Part shown: one piece after another, positions 48,674 through 57,647 of the stretch
How positions within the stretch are numbered: position 1 is the stretch's first letter
Layout of the letters: the number at the start of each line of letters is the position of its first letter
Made by a program: the position numbers and the translations under genes
The notes under the pieces: model-generated
The model's input: the letters and a program-made list of their open reading frames with translations, nothing else
What the model was told of the DNA's origin: nothing
Database searches by the model: none
NCBI GenBank assembly: GCA_964451415.1
Contig: CAYVHU010000007.1
Coordinates: forward strand, 1-64,000
Direction: 5' to 3'
Source of the DNA: CAYVHU01 sp964451415
GTDB lineage: Bacteria > Pseudomonadota > Alphaproteobacteria > Rhodospirillales > Magnetovibrionaceae
DNA: 64,000 nucleotides

Positions 48674-50570
48674 TGCTGGCCACCTGGGCGGGTTTTTGAC
48701 CAAGCGCGCGATAGATCGGCCACACGCCCGATGCAACGGCGTCCAAAGACAGCGCGGGCTGACCCAGACGGTTGCGGTAGATCCACAAATTGGCGAGCAC
48801 GCGCTCGATGAAATCACGTGTTTCGCGCGACGGCAGACTTTCGATAAAAAACAAGGGATCGCCCATATCATCGGTACCGCGACGCCATTTGTTCAAGTTG
48901 CCGGGACCGCCATTCCACGCCGCCGCCATCAAGAACAAATCGCCGTTTATCTTGTTGTCATCGAGCAGCATGGAAATATATTTCTGCCCCAGTTTCAAAT
49001 TGAAGGCCGGATCGTACAAGTCGGCGCGTTTCGACCAGCGCAAGGTTCGGTCGCTGGCGATAAAACTGGCCGTTCCGGGCATCAATTGCATCAACCCGCG
49101 TGCCCCCACCGCGGATTTTGCCGTGGGATTGAAACGCGATTCCTGACGCACAAAGGCATAAACCAGGGCGCGATCAACCTTGAAGCCGCCGCGCGGCCGC
49201 CACGCAGGCAAGGGGTACGCCGCCCCATCGTAACCGCCGCCATTGGGATACAACATGGCGTCCAGTCGCATCGCCAGCCCCGCCATGCCCGCATGCGCAG
49301 CAATCGCCAAAATACCCTTTGCCGCCGCAGGCGACGCCAAACGCGCGACCTGGCGCATTTCCTTTTCCGCACGCACGTTCTGCCCCACCTGCAACAACGC
49401 CAACACGCGGCGCACACCAGCGCTTTGCAGCAAACGGCGCATGCCCGCGCCGTTCATCGACGGTATATCCCAGTTGAACGCCACGCGGCGGCCCAGCAGT
49501 TTGCTGGCCAGCATGCCGTAAAACGTACGCGGATGTTGTGCTGCGGATTCCAGCAACGCCATCACCCGTTCTGGACGCCGTGCGATCAAATTCGCGCGTG
49601 CCGCCCAAAAGGCGCTGGCCGCATGGGACCAAGGTGAGGAATCAAAGGCGACAGATTGCTCGAAATTCTGCGCGGCCGCGTCCATATCGCCCAAACGCCA
49701 ACTGGACAAACCGGCGATCCAGAAGGCCTCGGGCAGATACTTTCCCGAACGCCGGGCGGCGCGTTCGGCCCATTGCAAGGCCCACTTGTCCCGGCCCGCC
49801 ATAAAATAGCTTTTAGCAAGGCGCGCGCGCGCCCAATCCATCTCGTAGGCGCTGAACAGCCTTTTGACTTCCGCCGTTTCCAGCAGGCGTTTGACCGCCA
49901 GGGTATAGCCTCGGCGCAAGCGGCTGCGGATGACAATCTTCAACCGCGCCACACGGCGGCGCTGCTGGCGGGTCAGTCTTTTGCGCGGCGGCCGCATCTT
50001 CCGCGCGGCGCTTTGTGCAGAGGACACATCATACAAAGCGTGACCGATTTTGGGTCTTGCGGGATATTTCCAACCCCGCGGACGGCGTTTCAGGGCCAGT
50101 TTATAGATTTGCCGGGCGTAATGATAATCGTTGTAGGAGCCCAACCACGCCTTGAGTTCTTTGTATTTGGAACGGTATTTGGTCGGATGCAGGTAGCGTT
50201 GCGCCAACACATCGCCCATCAGAATACGGTTCGAAAGCCTGGCAATTTCACGATCCGCCTTGCGCCACTGGCCTTTTTTCTGCACGGCGAAGATACTGCG
50301 GTAAAGGGCCTCATCCACCGCTGACAACACGCGCGGCAATTCGGCACGTCCGATTTTCATCGTCGCCGGCGGCAGCGAGGCTTGAACCGTCACCGGCACA
50401 AGCGGCGCGGCCCTGGGCACGGGAGCGAAAAGCTGCCGCTGCGGGACAATTTCGCCCGCCCATGCAGAACCGACCCACGCCGGACCACCCCCCGCGAAGC
50501 CTGCCACAGCAAGCCCCACATACACGCCGATACGCACGGCAAAGGAAGATGGTCGTGCAACAGTTATCAT
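48660..50570 (-). CDS. slt: Soluble-type lytic murein transglycosylase
   Basis: It cleaves the glycan chain of peptidoglycan, leaving 1,6-anhydroMurNAc. A signal peptide (about residues 1-38, ending SAWAGE) is followed by a long helical superhelix of about 400 residues and a C-terminal SLT domain with the catalytic Glu in FVRQESRFNP, GARGLMQLMPGTA and AAWNGGPGNLNKW. At 636 residues it resembles Slt70. It overlaps moaB downstream. The start is at ATG 50570; a hairpin lies in the leader. Confidence 0.92.
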   Translation of the reverse strand: MITVARPSSFAVRIGVYVGLAVAGFAGGGPAWVGSAWAGEIVPQRQLFAPVPRAAPLVPVTVQASLPPATMKIGRAELPRVLSAVDEALYRSIFAVQKKGQWRKADREIARLSNRILMGDVLAQRYLHPTKYRSKYKELKAWLGSYNDYHYARQIYKLALKRRPRGWKYPARPKIGHALYDVSSAQSAARKMRPPRKRLTRQQRRRVARLKIVIRSRLRRGYTLAVKRLLETAEVKRLFSAYEMDWARARLAKSYFMAGRDKWALQWAERAARRSGKYLPEAFWIAGLSSWRLGDMDAAAQNFEQSVAFDSSPWSHAASAFWAARANLIARRPERVMALLESAAQHPRTFYGMLASKLLGRRVAFNWDIPSMNGAGMRRLLQSAGVRRVLALLQVGQNVRAEKEMRQVARLASPAAAKGILAIAAHAGMAGLAMRLDAMLYPNGGGYDGAAYPLPAWRPRGGFKVDRALVYAFVRQESRFNPTAKSAVGARGLMQLMPGTASFIASDRTLRWSKRADLYDPAFNLKLGQKYISMLLDDNKINGDLFLMAAAWNGGPGNLNKWRRGTDDMGDPLFFIESLPSRETRDFIERVLANLWIYRNRLGQPALSLDAVASGVWPIYRALGQKPAQVASNVEN

Positions 50571-50602
50571 GGGTGCAACTTCAAGAACACATGCTCAAAA
50601 CA

Positions 50603-50635
50603 AGGGCTCTACTCAGCCCTGTATATTTTTATTTC
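50603..50635. terminator. Hairpin with flanking T tracts upstream of slt
   Basis: AGGGCT (50603-50608) and AGCCCT (50615-50620) form a six-pair stem with loop CTACTC. On the plus strand a T-rich stretch follows (50621-50635); on the minus strand a shorter T run follows inside the slt leader. It could be a weak bidirectional terminator or an attenuator. Confidence 0.35.
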
Positions 50636-50721
50636 ATAAGGGTTAAGATTTCGGCCTGATCGAGCCTCACCCCGCAACTGCGTCGAAGAGACTTATACGC
50701 GATCCGAACCCAAGAGGCAAA

Positions 50722-51522
50722 TTACGCCCTGCCGGCGCCGCGAACGGCTGTCAATGCGCCGAGTTTACGCTGAATCCCTAATAAATCCCGCCACGCCTGA
50801 CGCTTCATGGCGGGCGAACGCAACAAATAGGCGGGATGATAAATCACCGTAGCCGCGATGGGGCGCGACATGCGCGGCGTTTCAAACGAGAACCACCGCC
50901 CCCGCAACTTGCTCACGCCGCCTTGCACGGCCAGCAAGGAATGGGACGCCGGCCCGCCCATCGTAATCAATACGGCGGGGTCTATGAGTTCGATCAAACG
51001 CTCCACAAAGGGCAAACATGCCGCAATTTCGCCGGCGTGGGGCGTGCGGTTTCCCGGGGGTCGCCAGAACACCGTGTTGGAAACGAAAACCCGGGAACGC
51101 GTCAGCCCGATACTGGCCAGCATTTTATCAAGCAGGCGCCCACTGGCCCCGACAAACGGCAGCCCCTGGCGATCTTCATCCGCGCCCGGAGCTTCGCCTA
51201 TCAACACCACATCGGCCGTGGGATCGCCATTACCAAAAACCAAATTCATCGCTGTCTTTTTCAACGCGCAACCTTCAAAACGGGCCACCGCGTCGCGCAG
51301 CGCATCAAGGGTCGCCGCACCATGGGCCAACTCTACTGCGGATTTCACCGCCGCATCCGCCCCCCCGCCAACCGCCGGGCGCGGCGGTACGGCGAAACGC
51401 CGAGGCATCGCATACCGCCGGGGCATCGCATACCGATTGAGCGGTTCCTCGCCCATGGCTTCGTCCACGCCGGCATCTAAGTACCAGCGCAATATCCGTT
51501 CAGGATGATCCAGTCTCTCCAT
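50722..51522 (-). CDS. Uracil-DNA glycosylase family protein (alphaproteobacterial type)
   Basis: It should remove uracil from DNA. Motif A GEAPGADEDRQGLPFVG and the catalytic-loop motif HPAYLLRSP are clear; 266 residues includes an N-terminal extension with a short duplicated RRYAMP unit. Of the four Fe-S cysteines of family 4 enzymes, the first is kept in GCALKKTA, but the second is Lys and the third is Trp in VFWRPPGNR, so the cluster is probably absent, as in alphaproteobacterial relatives. It is divergent from the ETF-QO gene. Confidence 0.87.
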   Translation of the reverse strand: MERLDHPERILRWYLDAGVDEAMGEEPLNRYAMPRRYAMPRRFAVPPRPAVGGGADAAVKSAVELAHGAATLDALRDAVARFEGCALKKTAMNLVFGNGDPTADVVLIGEAPGADEDRQGLPFVGASGRLLDKMLASIGLTRSRVFVSNTVFWRPPGNRTPHAGEIAACLPFVERLIELIDPAVLITMGGPASHSLLAVQGGVSKLRGRWFSFETPRMSRPIAATVIYHPAYLLRSPAMKRQAWRDLLGIQRKLGALTAVRGAGRA

Positions 51523-51597
51523 GGCCCCACTTTAGCTTGGAATTTACCTTTTGCTCAAGGAACGCTACAAAGCTTGCGAACAGAAAAGAAGAAAACC

Positions 51598-53229
51598 ATG
51601 CAGCGCGAGTCCATGAATTTCGATGTGGTGATTGTCGGCGGCGGGCCTGCGGGCCTGAGTTGCGCCATCCGTTTAAAGCAACGCGCCCGCGAGGCGCAAC
51701 GCGACGTCTCGGTGTGCGTTCTCGACAAGGGCTCGCAAATCGGCGCACACGTTCTCTCCGGCGCAATCATCGATCCCAGGGCGCTAAAGGAACTGTTTCC
51801 CGATTGGCGCGAACGCGCCGCACCGCTCAAAACCGAAATCACCCACGACGTATTTCTGCTGCTGAGTGCAAAACAAGCTTTCAAATTGCCGCGTCCCCCA
51901 AGCTTGCATAATCAAGGGTGTTACGCCGCAAGCCTGGGGGCTTTGACGCGCTGGCTGGGCGAACAGGCAGAAGCACTGGGCGTCGAAGTGTTCGCAGGCT
52001 TCGCCGCCACCGAAGTGCTGTATGCGCAAGACGGGCGCGTCACAGGCGTCGCCACCGGCGATATGGGACGAGACAAAAGCGGCGTGCCCGGCCCCAATTT
52101 CGAACCCGGCGTGGAATTGCGTGCCCCCTACACGGTATTCGCCGAGGGCTGTCGCGGGTCGCTTTCTCAAAGCCTGATGGACCGCTTCTGTCTGCGCAAG
52201 GGCATTGAAGCGCAAACCTATGGCCTGGGCATCAAGGAAGTGTGGGAGGTCGCACCCGAAAAACACAAACCCGGCACCGTGATCCACTGCGTGGGATGGC
52301 CGCTGGACAACGCCACCTACGGCGGTTCCTTTCTGTATCACATGGAAAACAATCAAGTGGCGGTTGGTCTCATCGTCGGTCTTGATTACGAGAACCCCTA
52401 CCTATCCCCCTTTGAAGAAATGCAGCGCTTCAAGACGCATCCCAAAATCCACCCCTTGTTTTCAGGGGCGCGGCGCATCGCTTTCGGCGCACGGGCATTG
52501 AACGAAGGCGGTTTTCAATCCATCCCCAAATTGACCTTTCCTGGCGGTGCCTTGATCGGCGCGGCAGCGGGGTTCATGAATGTGGCCCGCATCAAAGGCA
52601 GCCACACGGCGATGAAATCCGCCATCGTGTGCGCAGACGCCATGACCGTGGCGCTGGCCCAAGAAACGCCGGATGGCGAACTGACGGCCTATCCTGAAAC
52701 GTTGAAGCAATCCTGGGTGTGGAATGAATTGCACAAAGCACGCAACATCCGCCCTGCGTTTCGCTACGGATTGTGGGGCGGTCTCGCCTATGGAGCGTTC
52801 GATTCCTACCTTTTACGAGGCCGTGCCCCATGGACCTTCGCTCACCGCGCCGATCACACACGGCTGAAACGGGCCACATTGGAGCGCAAAATCCACTATG
52901 CAAAAGCGGACGGCATTCTCACCTTCGACCGCCTCACCTCAATCCATCTCGCCAATATCAATGCCACGGAAAACCAACCCTGCCATCTGAAACTCAAGGA
53001 CCAAGACCTTCCCGTGGCGGTTAATCTGACCCTCTACGACGGACCGGAAACGCGCTTTTGCCCGGCCCTGGTCTATGAATTCGTGGATCAGGACGACGGC
53101 GGAAAACGTCTCCACATCAACGCCCAGAACTGTCTTCACTGTAAAACCTGCGAAATCAAGGATCCACGGCAAAACATCGTCTGGGTTCCCCCCGAAGGCG
53201 GCGGGGGACCGAACTATACCGACATGTGA
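51598..53229 (+). CDS. Electron transfer flavoprotein-ubiquinone oxidoreductase (ETF-QO)
   Basis: ETF-QO passes electrons from reduced ETF to ubiquinone at the inner membrane. The FAD motif VVIVGGGPAGLSCAIRL is at the N-terminus, the central quinone-binding region (GGFQSIPKLTFPGG, AAAGFMNVARIKGSH) follows, and the C-terminal [4Fe-4S] site is NCLHCKTCEIKDP with GGGGPNY at the end. The ATG at 51598 gives 543 residues; a second ATG is at 51613. Its partners etfBA are at 37512-39208. Confidence 0.95.
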   Translation: MQRESMNFDVVIVGGGPAGLSCAIRLKQRAREAQRDVSVCVLDKGSQIGAHVLSGAIIDPRALKELFPDWRERAAPLKTEITHDVFLLLSAKQAFKLPRPPSLHNQGCYAASLGALTRWLGEQAEALGVEVFAGFAATEVLYAQDGRVTGVATGDMGRDKSGVPGPNFEPGVELRAPYTVFAEGCRGSLSQSLMDRFCLRKGIEAQTYGLGIKEVWEVAPEKHKPGTVIHCVGWPLDNATYGGSFLYHMENNQVAVGLIVGLDYENPYLSPFEEMQRFKTHPKIHPLFSGARRIAFGARALNEGGFQSIPKLTFPGGALIGAAAGFMNVARIKGSHTAMKSAIVCADAMTVALAQETPDGELTAYPETLKQSWVWNELHKARNIRPAFRYGLWGGLAYGAFDSYLLRGRAPWTFAHRADHTRLKRATLERKIHYAKADGILTFDRLTSIHLANINATENQPCHLKLKDQDLPVAVNLTLYDGPETRFCPALVYEFVDQDDGGKRLHINAQNCLHCKTCEIKDPRQNIVWVPPEGGGGPNYTDM

Positions 53230-53293
53230 TCTTCCACCAAAAACACCGCCATGGCCTGTTGCCCGGAACCGTACGGACCGTTACACTGCGTCC

Positions 53294-55012
53294 ATGCGCA
53301 GATATTTTCCCGCCTTTTCGCGTTTATTCGCCACCGCCTTCATCGCATCCTTGTTCAGCCTCTCGCTGGGAAGCGTCCCGGTGTCGGCACGCGAAAACGG
53401 TCCCGCCATGAAGAGCGGGGCATGGGGAGATTTTCTAGCCGGATATCATGCCGAAACGATCGGTCAAAATATCCCGGCAATGAATTTTTACACCCGGGCC
53501 CTGAAAAAAAACCTGCCCGCCAGCGCCGGCCTGTGGAGCCGCCTCTATATCCTGGGGCTGACCGAGGGACGCATGGATGAGGCCCTGGAAGCCCTGAAAC
53601 GCGCCGAGGCCCAAAACGCCCACCCCCCGTTCGCCAAGCTGATGCACGCCGTTCAGGCATTCAAGAGCAGTGATTTCATCAGGGTCGAAACCTTGATGAA
53701 AAACAACAAAAGCGGCGTTTCTCATCTGCTGGGACCGGTTTTGATCGCCTGGTCGCGCACCGGACGAAAGGATTTCAAAGGGGCTTTACAGGCTTTGGCG
53801 CAAAAGGTCGACGCACCGTCCAAAAGCGACCCGTTGCGCCTGTTGCACGGAGCCTTGATTGCACAACTGGCCGGAAAACCGAAAGAGGCCGGAAAACGCT
53901 TTGCCTCGCTCCGCAAGGAAGCCGGCCTTTCCCTACGCACCGCACAATTGACGGGTCGTTTTTTCGAACGCCAGAACCGTCCCGATCAGGCTATGGCCTT
54001 GTATAAAATCACCACCGGCACAGGCGGCGGCGATATTTTGTTCGCACAGGCCCAAGCGCGCATCAAAGCAGGAACCAAACCGGCATTGGACGTCGCCGAC
54101 GCGCGAAAGGGAGCTGCAGAAGCCTTATACAACATTGCTTCAATTTTGCTCTCTCAAGGGGCATGGGAAAGCACGCTCGCGCTCGCGCATATGGCCGACA
54201 CCCTGCGCCCCGGTTTTCCCTATACCGCGCTGATCCTGGCCGAAGCCATGGAACAGACTTCCCGGCGCGGGGACACCCGCGCGGGCGCCTTGTACAAAAG
54301 CATCCCCTTGTCCTCACCGGTATCGTGGACGGCGCGGCGACGTCTGGCCGCCAATCTCGACCAACGCGGCCAAACCGAACAGTCCATAAAGCTGCTGAAC
54401 ACCATGGCAGCAGAACGTCCAAACTTCACCCAACCGCTGCTGGACCTGGGCAATACATTGCGTCGCCATCAACGTTACCGCGAAGCGGTGGACGCCTATG
54501 ATCGCGCCATCACACGGCTCAAGAAGGCCTCTGAAAAGGACTGGCCGCTGTATTACGCGCGCGGTGTCGCCCATGAAAAAACCGGCCAATGGCCCAAGGC
54601 CGAGGCCGATTTTCTGAAAGCCCTGTCGCTCAAAGCCGACCAGCCGATGGTCCTCAACTATCTGGGCTATTCTTGGATCGACCAGGGCGTACACCTGAAA
54701 CGCGCCTTGAGCATGATCAGAAAAGCCGCGGACCTGCGTCCACGCGACGGCTACATCGTCGATAGTCTGGGCTGGGGGCTGTATCGCACCGGTGACTATG
54801 CCGGCGCCGTCAAACATCTGGTGCGCGCGGCAACTTTGTTGCCCACGGACGCGATCGTCAATTCCCATCTGGGCGATGCGTTCTGGCGTGTCGGCCGGCT
54901 GCGTGAGGCGCGCTTTCAATGGCGGCGCGCCATGACCATGAATCCCGACGCGGATATGGTCAAGGTGTTGAAAAAGAAACTGCAAAGCGGCCTTTCCGCA
55001 CCGCAGTCCTGA
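53294..55012 (+). CDS. Exported tetratricopeptide-repeat protein
   Basis: A signal peptide (about residues 1-35, ending VSARE) is followed by a helical protein with many TPR-like units; clear ones are around NFTQPLLDLGNTLRRHQRYR, YYARGVAHEKTGQWPKAEAD and LGDAFWRVGRLREARFQWRR. I start at ATG 53294, since upstream sequence has no signal and overlaps ETF-QO. It lies eight to ten bases before ispE, so the two are co-transcribed. Relatives occur at this place in many alphaproteobacteria; the role is unknown. Confidence 0.86.
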   Translation: MRRYFPAFSRLFATAFIASLFSLSLGSVPVSARENGPAMKSGAWGDFLAGYHAETIGQNIPAMNFYTRALKKNLPASAGLWSRLYILGLTEGRMDEALEALKRAEAQNAHPPFAKLMHAVQAFKSSDFIRVETLMKNNKSGVSHLLGPVLIAWSRTGRKDFKGALQALAQKVDAPSKSDPLRLLHGALIAQLAGKPKEAGKRFASLRKEAGLSLRTAQLTGRFFERQNRPDQAMALYKITTGTGGGDILFAQAQARIKAGTKPALDVADARKGAAEALYNIASILLSQGAWESTLALAHMADTLRPGFPYTALILAEAMEQTSRRGDTRAGALYKSIPLSSPVSWTARRRLAANLDQRGQTEQSIKLLNTMAAERPNFTQPLLDLGNTLRRHQRYREAVDAYDRAITRLKKASEKDWPLYYARGVAHEKTGQWPKAEADFLKALSLKADQPMVLNYLGYSWIDQGVHLKRALSMIRKAADLRPRDGYIVDSLGWGLYRTGDYAGAVKHLVRAATLLPTDAIVNSHLGDAFWRVGRLREARFQWRRAMTMNPDADMVKVLKKKLQSGLSAPQS

Positions 55013-55022
55013 TGTTGGCGTG

Positions 55023-56039
55023 ATGAGCGCCCCCCCGGCAACATCCCCCCTCAAGGCAAACGCCTACGCCAAAATAAACCTTTATCTTCACGTCATCGGA
55101 CGGCGCGATGACGGCTACCATGAACTGGATTCCCTGGTCGCCTTCGCCGAACTAAGCGATACCCTCACCGTGCGAAGCGCCGACGTGCTGGAATTGGAAA
55201 TCAGCGGTCCCTTCGCCGCCGCGCTGTCCCCCGACGGTGAGGACAATCTGGTGTTGAAAGCCGCCCGCGCGTTGGCCAAACACGTCGGCCGCGTGCCCCG
55301 GGCGCATATAACCTTGGGAAAAAACCTGCCGGTGTCCTCGGGCATCGGGGGCGGGTCGGCAGACGCGGCGGCTGTTCTGCGCCTTTTGGATGAACTGTGG
55401 GGATTGAGCCTTGACGATGATATTTTGCGGCGCAGCGCACGCAAGTTAAGCGAAAATGCGGATGGGGCGCGCACCTTGAAAGCCCTGTTTGCACTGTGGC
55501 GTGACGAATTGAACGACGCGATGCTGCACCGCGTGGGTCTGGCGCTTGGTGCGGATGTGCCCGCGTGTCTGCTCGGGCGCACCGTGTTCATGGGCGGCAT
55601 CGGCGAGAAACTGGACCTGGCGCCGGCCTTGCCGCCGTCATGGGTAGTGCTGGTCAATCCGGCTCTAGGCGTCTCCACACCCGCCGTGTTTCAGTCCCGC
55701 ACGGGGGAATACTCAAGCGCGAAACGCTTTTCCATCGCCCCGCGCGACACCGAAGAGTTGGCCCAAGTGCTGCGTGAGAGACGCAACGACCTCAGCACCC
55801 CCGCCCTTGCGATAGCCCCGCCCATCGGCGACGTGCTGGCGGCCCTGGAAGCGCTTCACGGGGCATTGCTTGCGCGCATGAGCGGCTCCGGAGCAACCTG
55901 TTTCGCACTCTTCGCCCACGAAAGCGAGGCGCGAATCGCGGCGGCACACCTAAGGCGGAAACATACCGATTGGTGGGTCGCCGCCGCGCGTTTGGTCGAA
56001 CCCGGCCTCGATCTCATCCAAACTTCCCGCACGGATTAA
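55023..56039 (+). CDS. ispE: 4-diphosphocytidyl-2-C-methyl-D-erythritol kinase IspE
   Basis: IspE phosphorylates CDP-methylerythritol in the non-mevalonate isoprenoid pathway. The GHMP-kinase motifs are AYAKINLYLHVIGRRDDGYHEL, the ATP loop LPVSSGIGGGSADAAA and the C-terminal MSGSGATCFAL. At 338 residues it is longer than most; an extra 25-30 residues (LSENADGARTLKALFALWRD region) sit before the usual ALGADVPACL. A GTG at 55020 is directly before the ATG. tRNA-Gln follows 59 bp on. Confidence 0.93.
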   Translation: MSAPPATSPLKANAYAKINLYLHVIGRRDDGYHELDSLVAFAELSDTLTVRSADVLELEISGPFAAALSPDGEDNLVLKAARALAKHVGRVPRAHITLGKNLPVSSGIGGGSADAAAVLRLLDELWGLSLDDDILRRSARKLSENADGARTLKALFALWRDELNDAMLHRVGLALGADVPACLLGRTVFMGGIGEKLDLAPALPPSWVVLVNPALGVSTPAVFQSRTGEYSSAKRFSIAPRDTEELAQVLRERRNDLSTPALAIAPPIGDVLAALEALHGALLARMSGSGATCFALFAHESEARIAAAHLRRKHTDWWVAAARLVEPGLDLIQTSRTD

Positions 56040-56098
56040 AGCTCCCCCTAATCCGCGCTTGCCCTCGCCGATCTTTCCGACTATTTTCCCGCCACCGA

Positions 56099-56173
56099 TG
56101 GGGCGTAGCCAAGTGGTAAGGCAACGGCTTTTGATGCCGTGTACCGTAGGTTCGAATCCTACCGCCCCAGCCA
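56099..56173 (+). tRNA. tRNA-Gln (anticodon TTG)
   Basis: The 75-base sequence folds as a standard cloverleaf: acceptor stem TGGGGCG pairs with CGCCCCA, the anticodon arm ACGGC-TTTTGAT-GCCGT carries TTG, and the T arm contains GGTTCGAATCC. The 3' CCA (56171-56173) is encoded. The region just after it is lower in GC and holds a transporter and a truncated frame, so the tRNA end may have served as an integration point. Confidence 0.96.
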
Positions 56174-56311
56174 AATCCGCAATCCAATCGACACGATCGT
56201 TAGCGCATGGACTTGTCTGAATAAAGGGGACAGTTCAATATCGGAGTATAGATCCTTAAGTGGGGGAAACTTCTTGATGGCCTCTTCAATGAATTCGAGA
56301 TTGTCCATCAT
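56159..56311 (-). pseudogene. Short reading frame truncated at tRNA-Gln, likely gene fragment
   Basis: A 50-residue frame opens at ATG 56311, three bases after the EamA stop and in the same frame, with a protein-like sequence (MDNLEFIEEAIKKFPPLKD, then LYSDIELSPLFRQVHALT). Its last codons and stop lie inside the tRNA-Gln 3' half, so the natural protein end is probably lost. I read it as the 5' part of a gene that followed the transporter in a donor genome and was cut where the segment joined the tRNA. No family is recognised. Confidence 0.4.
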
Positions 56312-56314
56312 CTC

Positions 56315-57304
56315 TCATTCCCATTCATTGGTTTTTACAGCCGCGTCAATATCAATCTTCTTTTTCGTTTTGGCCTGATTGTTTATGACGCGCGTACTGA
56401 CGATCACGCCAAAGATAATCAACGCGATACTGAACAACTCGATAGCCGCAGGATAGCTATGGTCCCAAAGATGTTCGTAGACGATGCTTGAAATGGTTTC
56501 AAACACAATGACCTGACCCATGATGACCGTGGGCAGATTGCGTGATGAGATATTCCACAACAGCGTCGCCAGCCAGGATACGACGACGCCCAACACGAGG
56601 CTCCCCAGAAGAAACTGGATCATCGTTCTGTTTACATCTGTGGAACCTGAAATCATAAACGGCTTGTCCAGAATGCCGAAATAGAGAACAAAACCCAGAG
56701 TTGCCTGAACTGACGTGCACAGACCGACAGCCGCCGCCCAGGACTGGCTGCTCACCGCCCCCCTTTTTTTCAGATAGAGCGAGTTGTGCACGCCGTACCA
56801 CGTCCATGAGAACAGAGCTATCATGGCGAGAATGAAACCGATCTTAACCTCGCCTTCCTGTGTGGGGAGGGTGGTCTCGATTTTATACCTGTGAATAATA
56901 ATCAACCCCGACAAAATAGCGATGCAGGGAATAACCAGTCTTTTAAAATCAATTCTTTTCTCAATAAGATTGCCCACTATCATGGTTGTGACGGGCAGAA
57001 TACCGATGATCAAGGCGCTTAGGGTTATGCCGCTGTAGTGTATTGCCAAGGAGAGCAACACGTAGTAGCCGACGTGGCCGCAGATGGCGAACCAAAAAGC
57101 AATCAACCAGTCACGACAGGTCAACAGCTTGAATATCTTAGGTCGGAAGGCAATAACAACCAAGGCGACCAGACCGTAGCTGATATAGCGGCCAAAGGCT
57201 ATCGCGACAGGATTGACATCGGGTATGGCGTAGGGAACAAAAAATGCCAAACCCCATATCCAACTGGTGAGGATAGCCAAACCGACAGAGATCGTCTGAT
57301 TCAT
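56315..57304 (-). CDS. EamA/DMT-family transporter
   Basis: The 329-residue protein has about ten hydrophobic segments in two repeats, typical of drug/metabolite transporters (ILTSWIWGLAFFVPYAI at the start, SWTWYGVHNSLYLKKRG in the middle). I start at ATG 57304; a GTG at 57313 is possible. Base composition is clearly lower in GC than the flanking genes, and it lies against tRNA-Gln with a truncated frame between, which suggests horizontal acquisition. The substrate is unknown. Confidence 0.85.
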   Translation of the reverse strand: MNQTISVGLAILTSWIWGLAFFVPYAIPDVNPVAIAFGRYISYGLVALVVIAFRPKIFKLLTCRDWLIAFWFAICGHVGYYVLLSLAIHYSGITLSALIIGILPVTTMIVGNLIEKRIDFKRLVIPCIAILSGLIIIHRYKIETTLPTQEGEVKIGFILAMIALFSWTWYGVHNSLYLKKRGAVSSQSWAAAVGLCTSVQATLGFVLYFGILDKPFMISGSTDVNRTMIQFLLGSLVLGVVVSWLATLLWNISSRNLPTVIMGQVIVFETISSIVYEHLWDHSYPAAIELFSIALIIFGVIVSTRVINNQAKTKKKIDIDAAVKTNEWE

Positions 57305-57647
57305 GGCGAACACTCGCTACCGTCTTCAATCAAGAGAGCGCCGCTCACTCAACTCAACTCAACTCACCTCCGCGATCAGGCTACGTGAGACCAGAGTTCC
57401 CTCCCGTTATGGGGAGAGCCCAGTTTCAAAACATTGCCCCTTATGGGCACTTTGGTCAAGCCGATAGGGGGCCACGTCTGAGGCCGCTTAAAAACATCTT
57501 CGTTCAAAAGGCATTCCTTACATCACAATGCATTAAAATGAAAAAATATGACCCGCACCGTTTCCCGATTGACGCCTCACGAGGCAGCGCGATAGATTTC
57601 AAGTGTCCGAGAGGGTTGCGACGACTTGAATGACAAAGAGGAACGCC
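57305..57647. other. 343-bp region between the EamA gene and phnN
   Basis: No gene is supported. It holds the ACTCA repeat (57347-57366), mixed AT-rich sequence around 57490-57550, and an inverted repeat TTCAAGT (57598-57604) / ACTTGAA (57624-57630) just before phnN. A 15-codon ATG frame at 57548-57595 exists but I do not consider it a gene. No second copy of the tRNA-Gln 3' end was found. Confidence 0.5.
57347..57366. repeat. ACTCA pentanucleotide repeat, four copies
   Basis: Four exact tandem copies of ACTCA lie 43 bp upstream of the EamA start codon. Short tandem repeats of this size in a promoter region can change length by slipped-strand mispairing and vary expression. Confidence 0.8.

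Noticed and set aside
48674..48871. 66-codon N-terminal extension of moaB
   Set aside because: It lies in another frame of the lytic transglycosylase gene and shows no MoaB homology; MoaB normally starts near SVRIAVMTLSD.
57385..57633. 82-codon plus-strand frame before phnN
   Set aside because: No ribosome binding site, no domain, and a composition unlike coding DNA of this genome.
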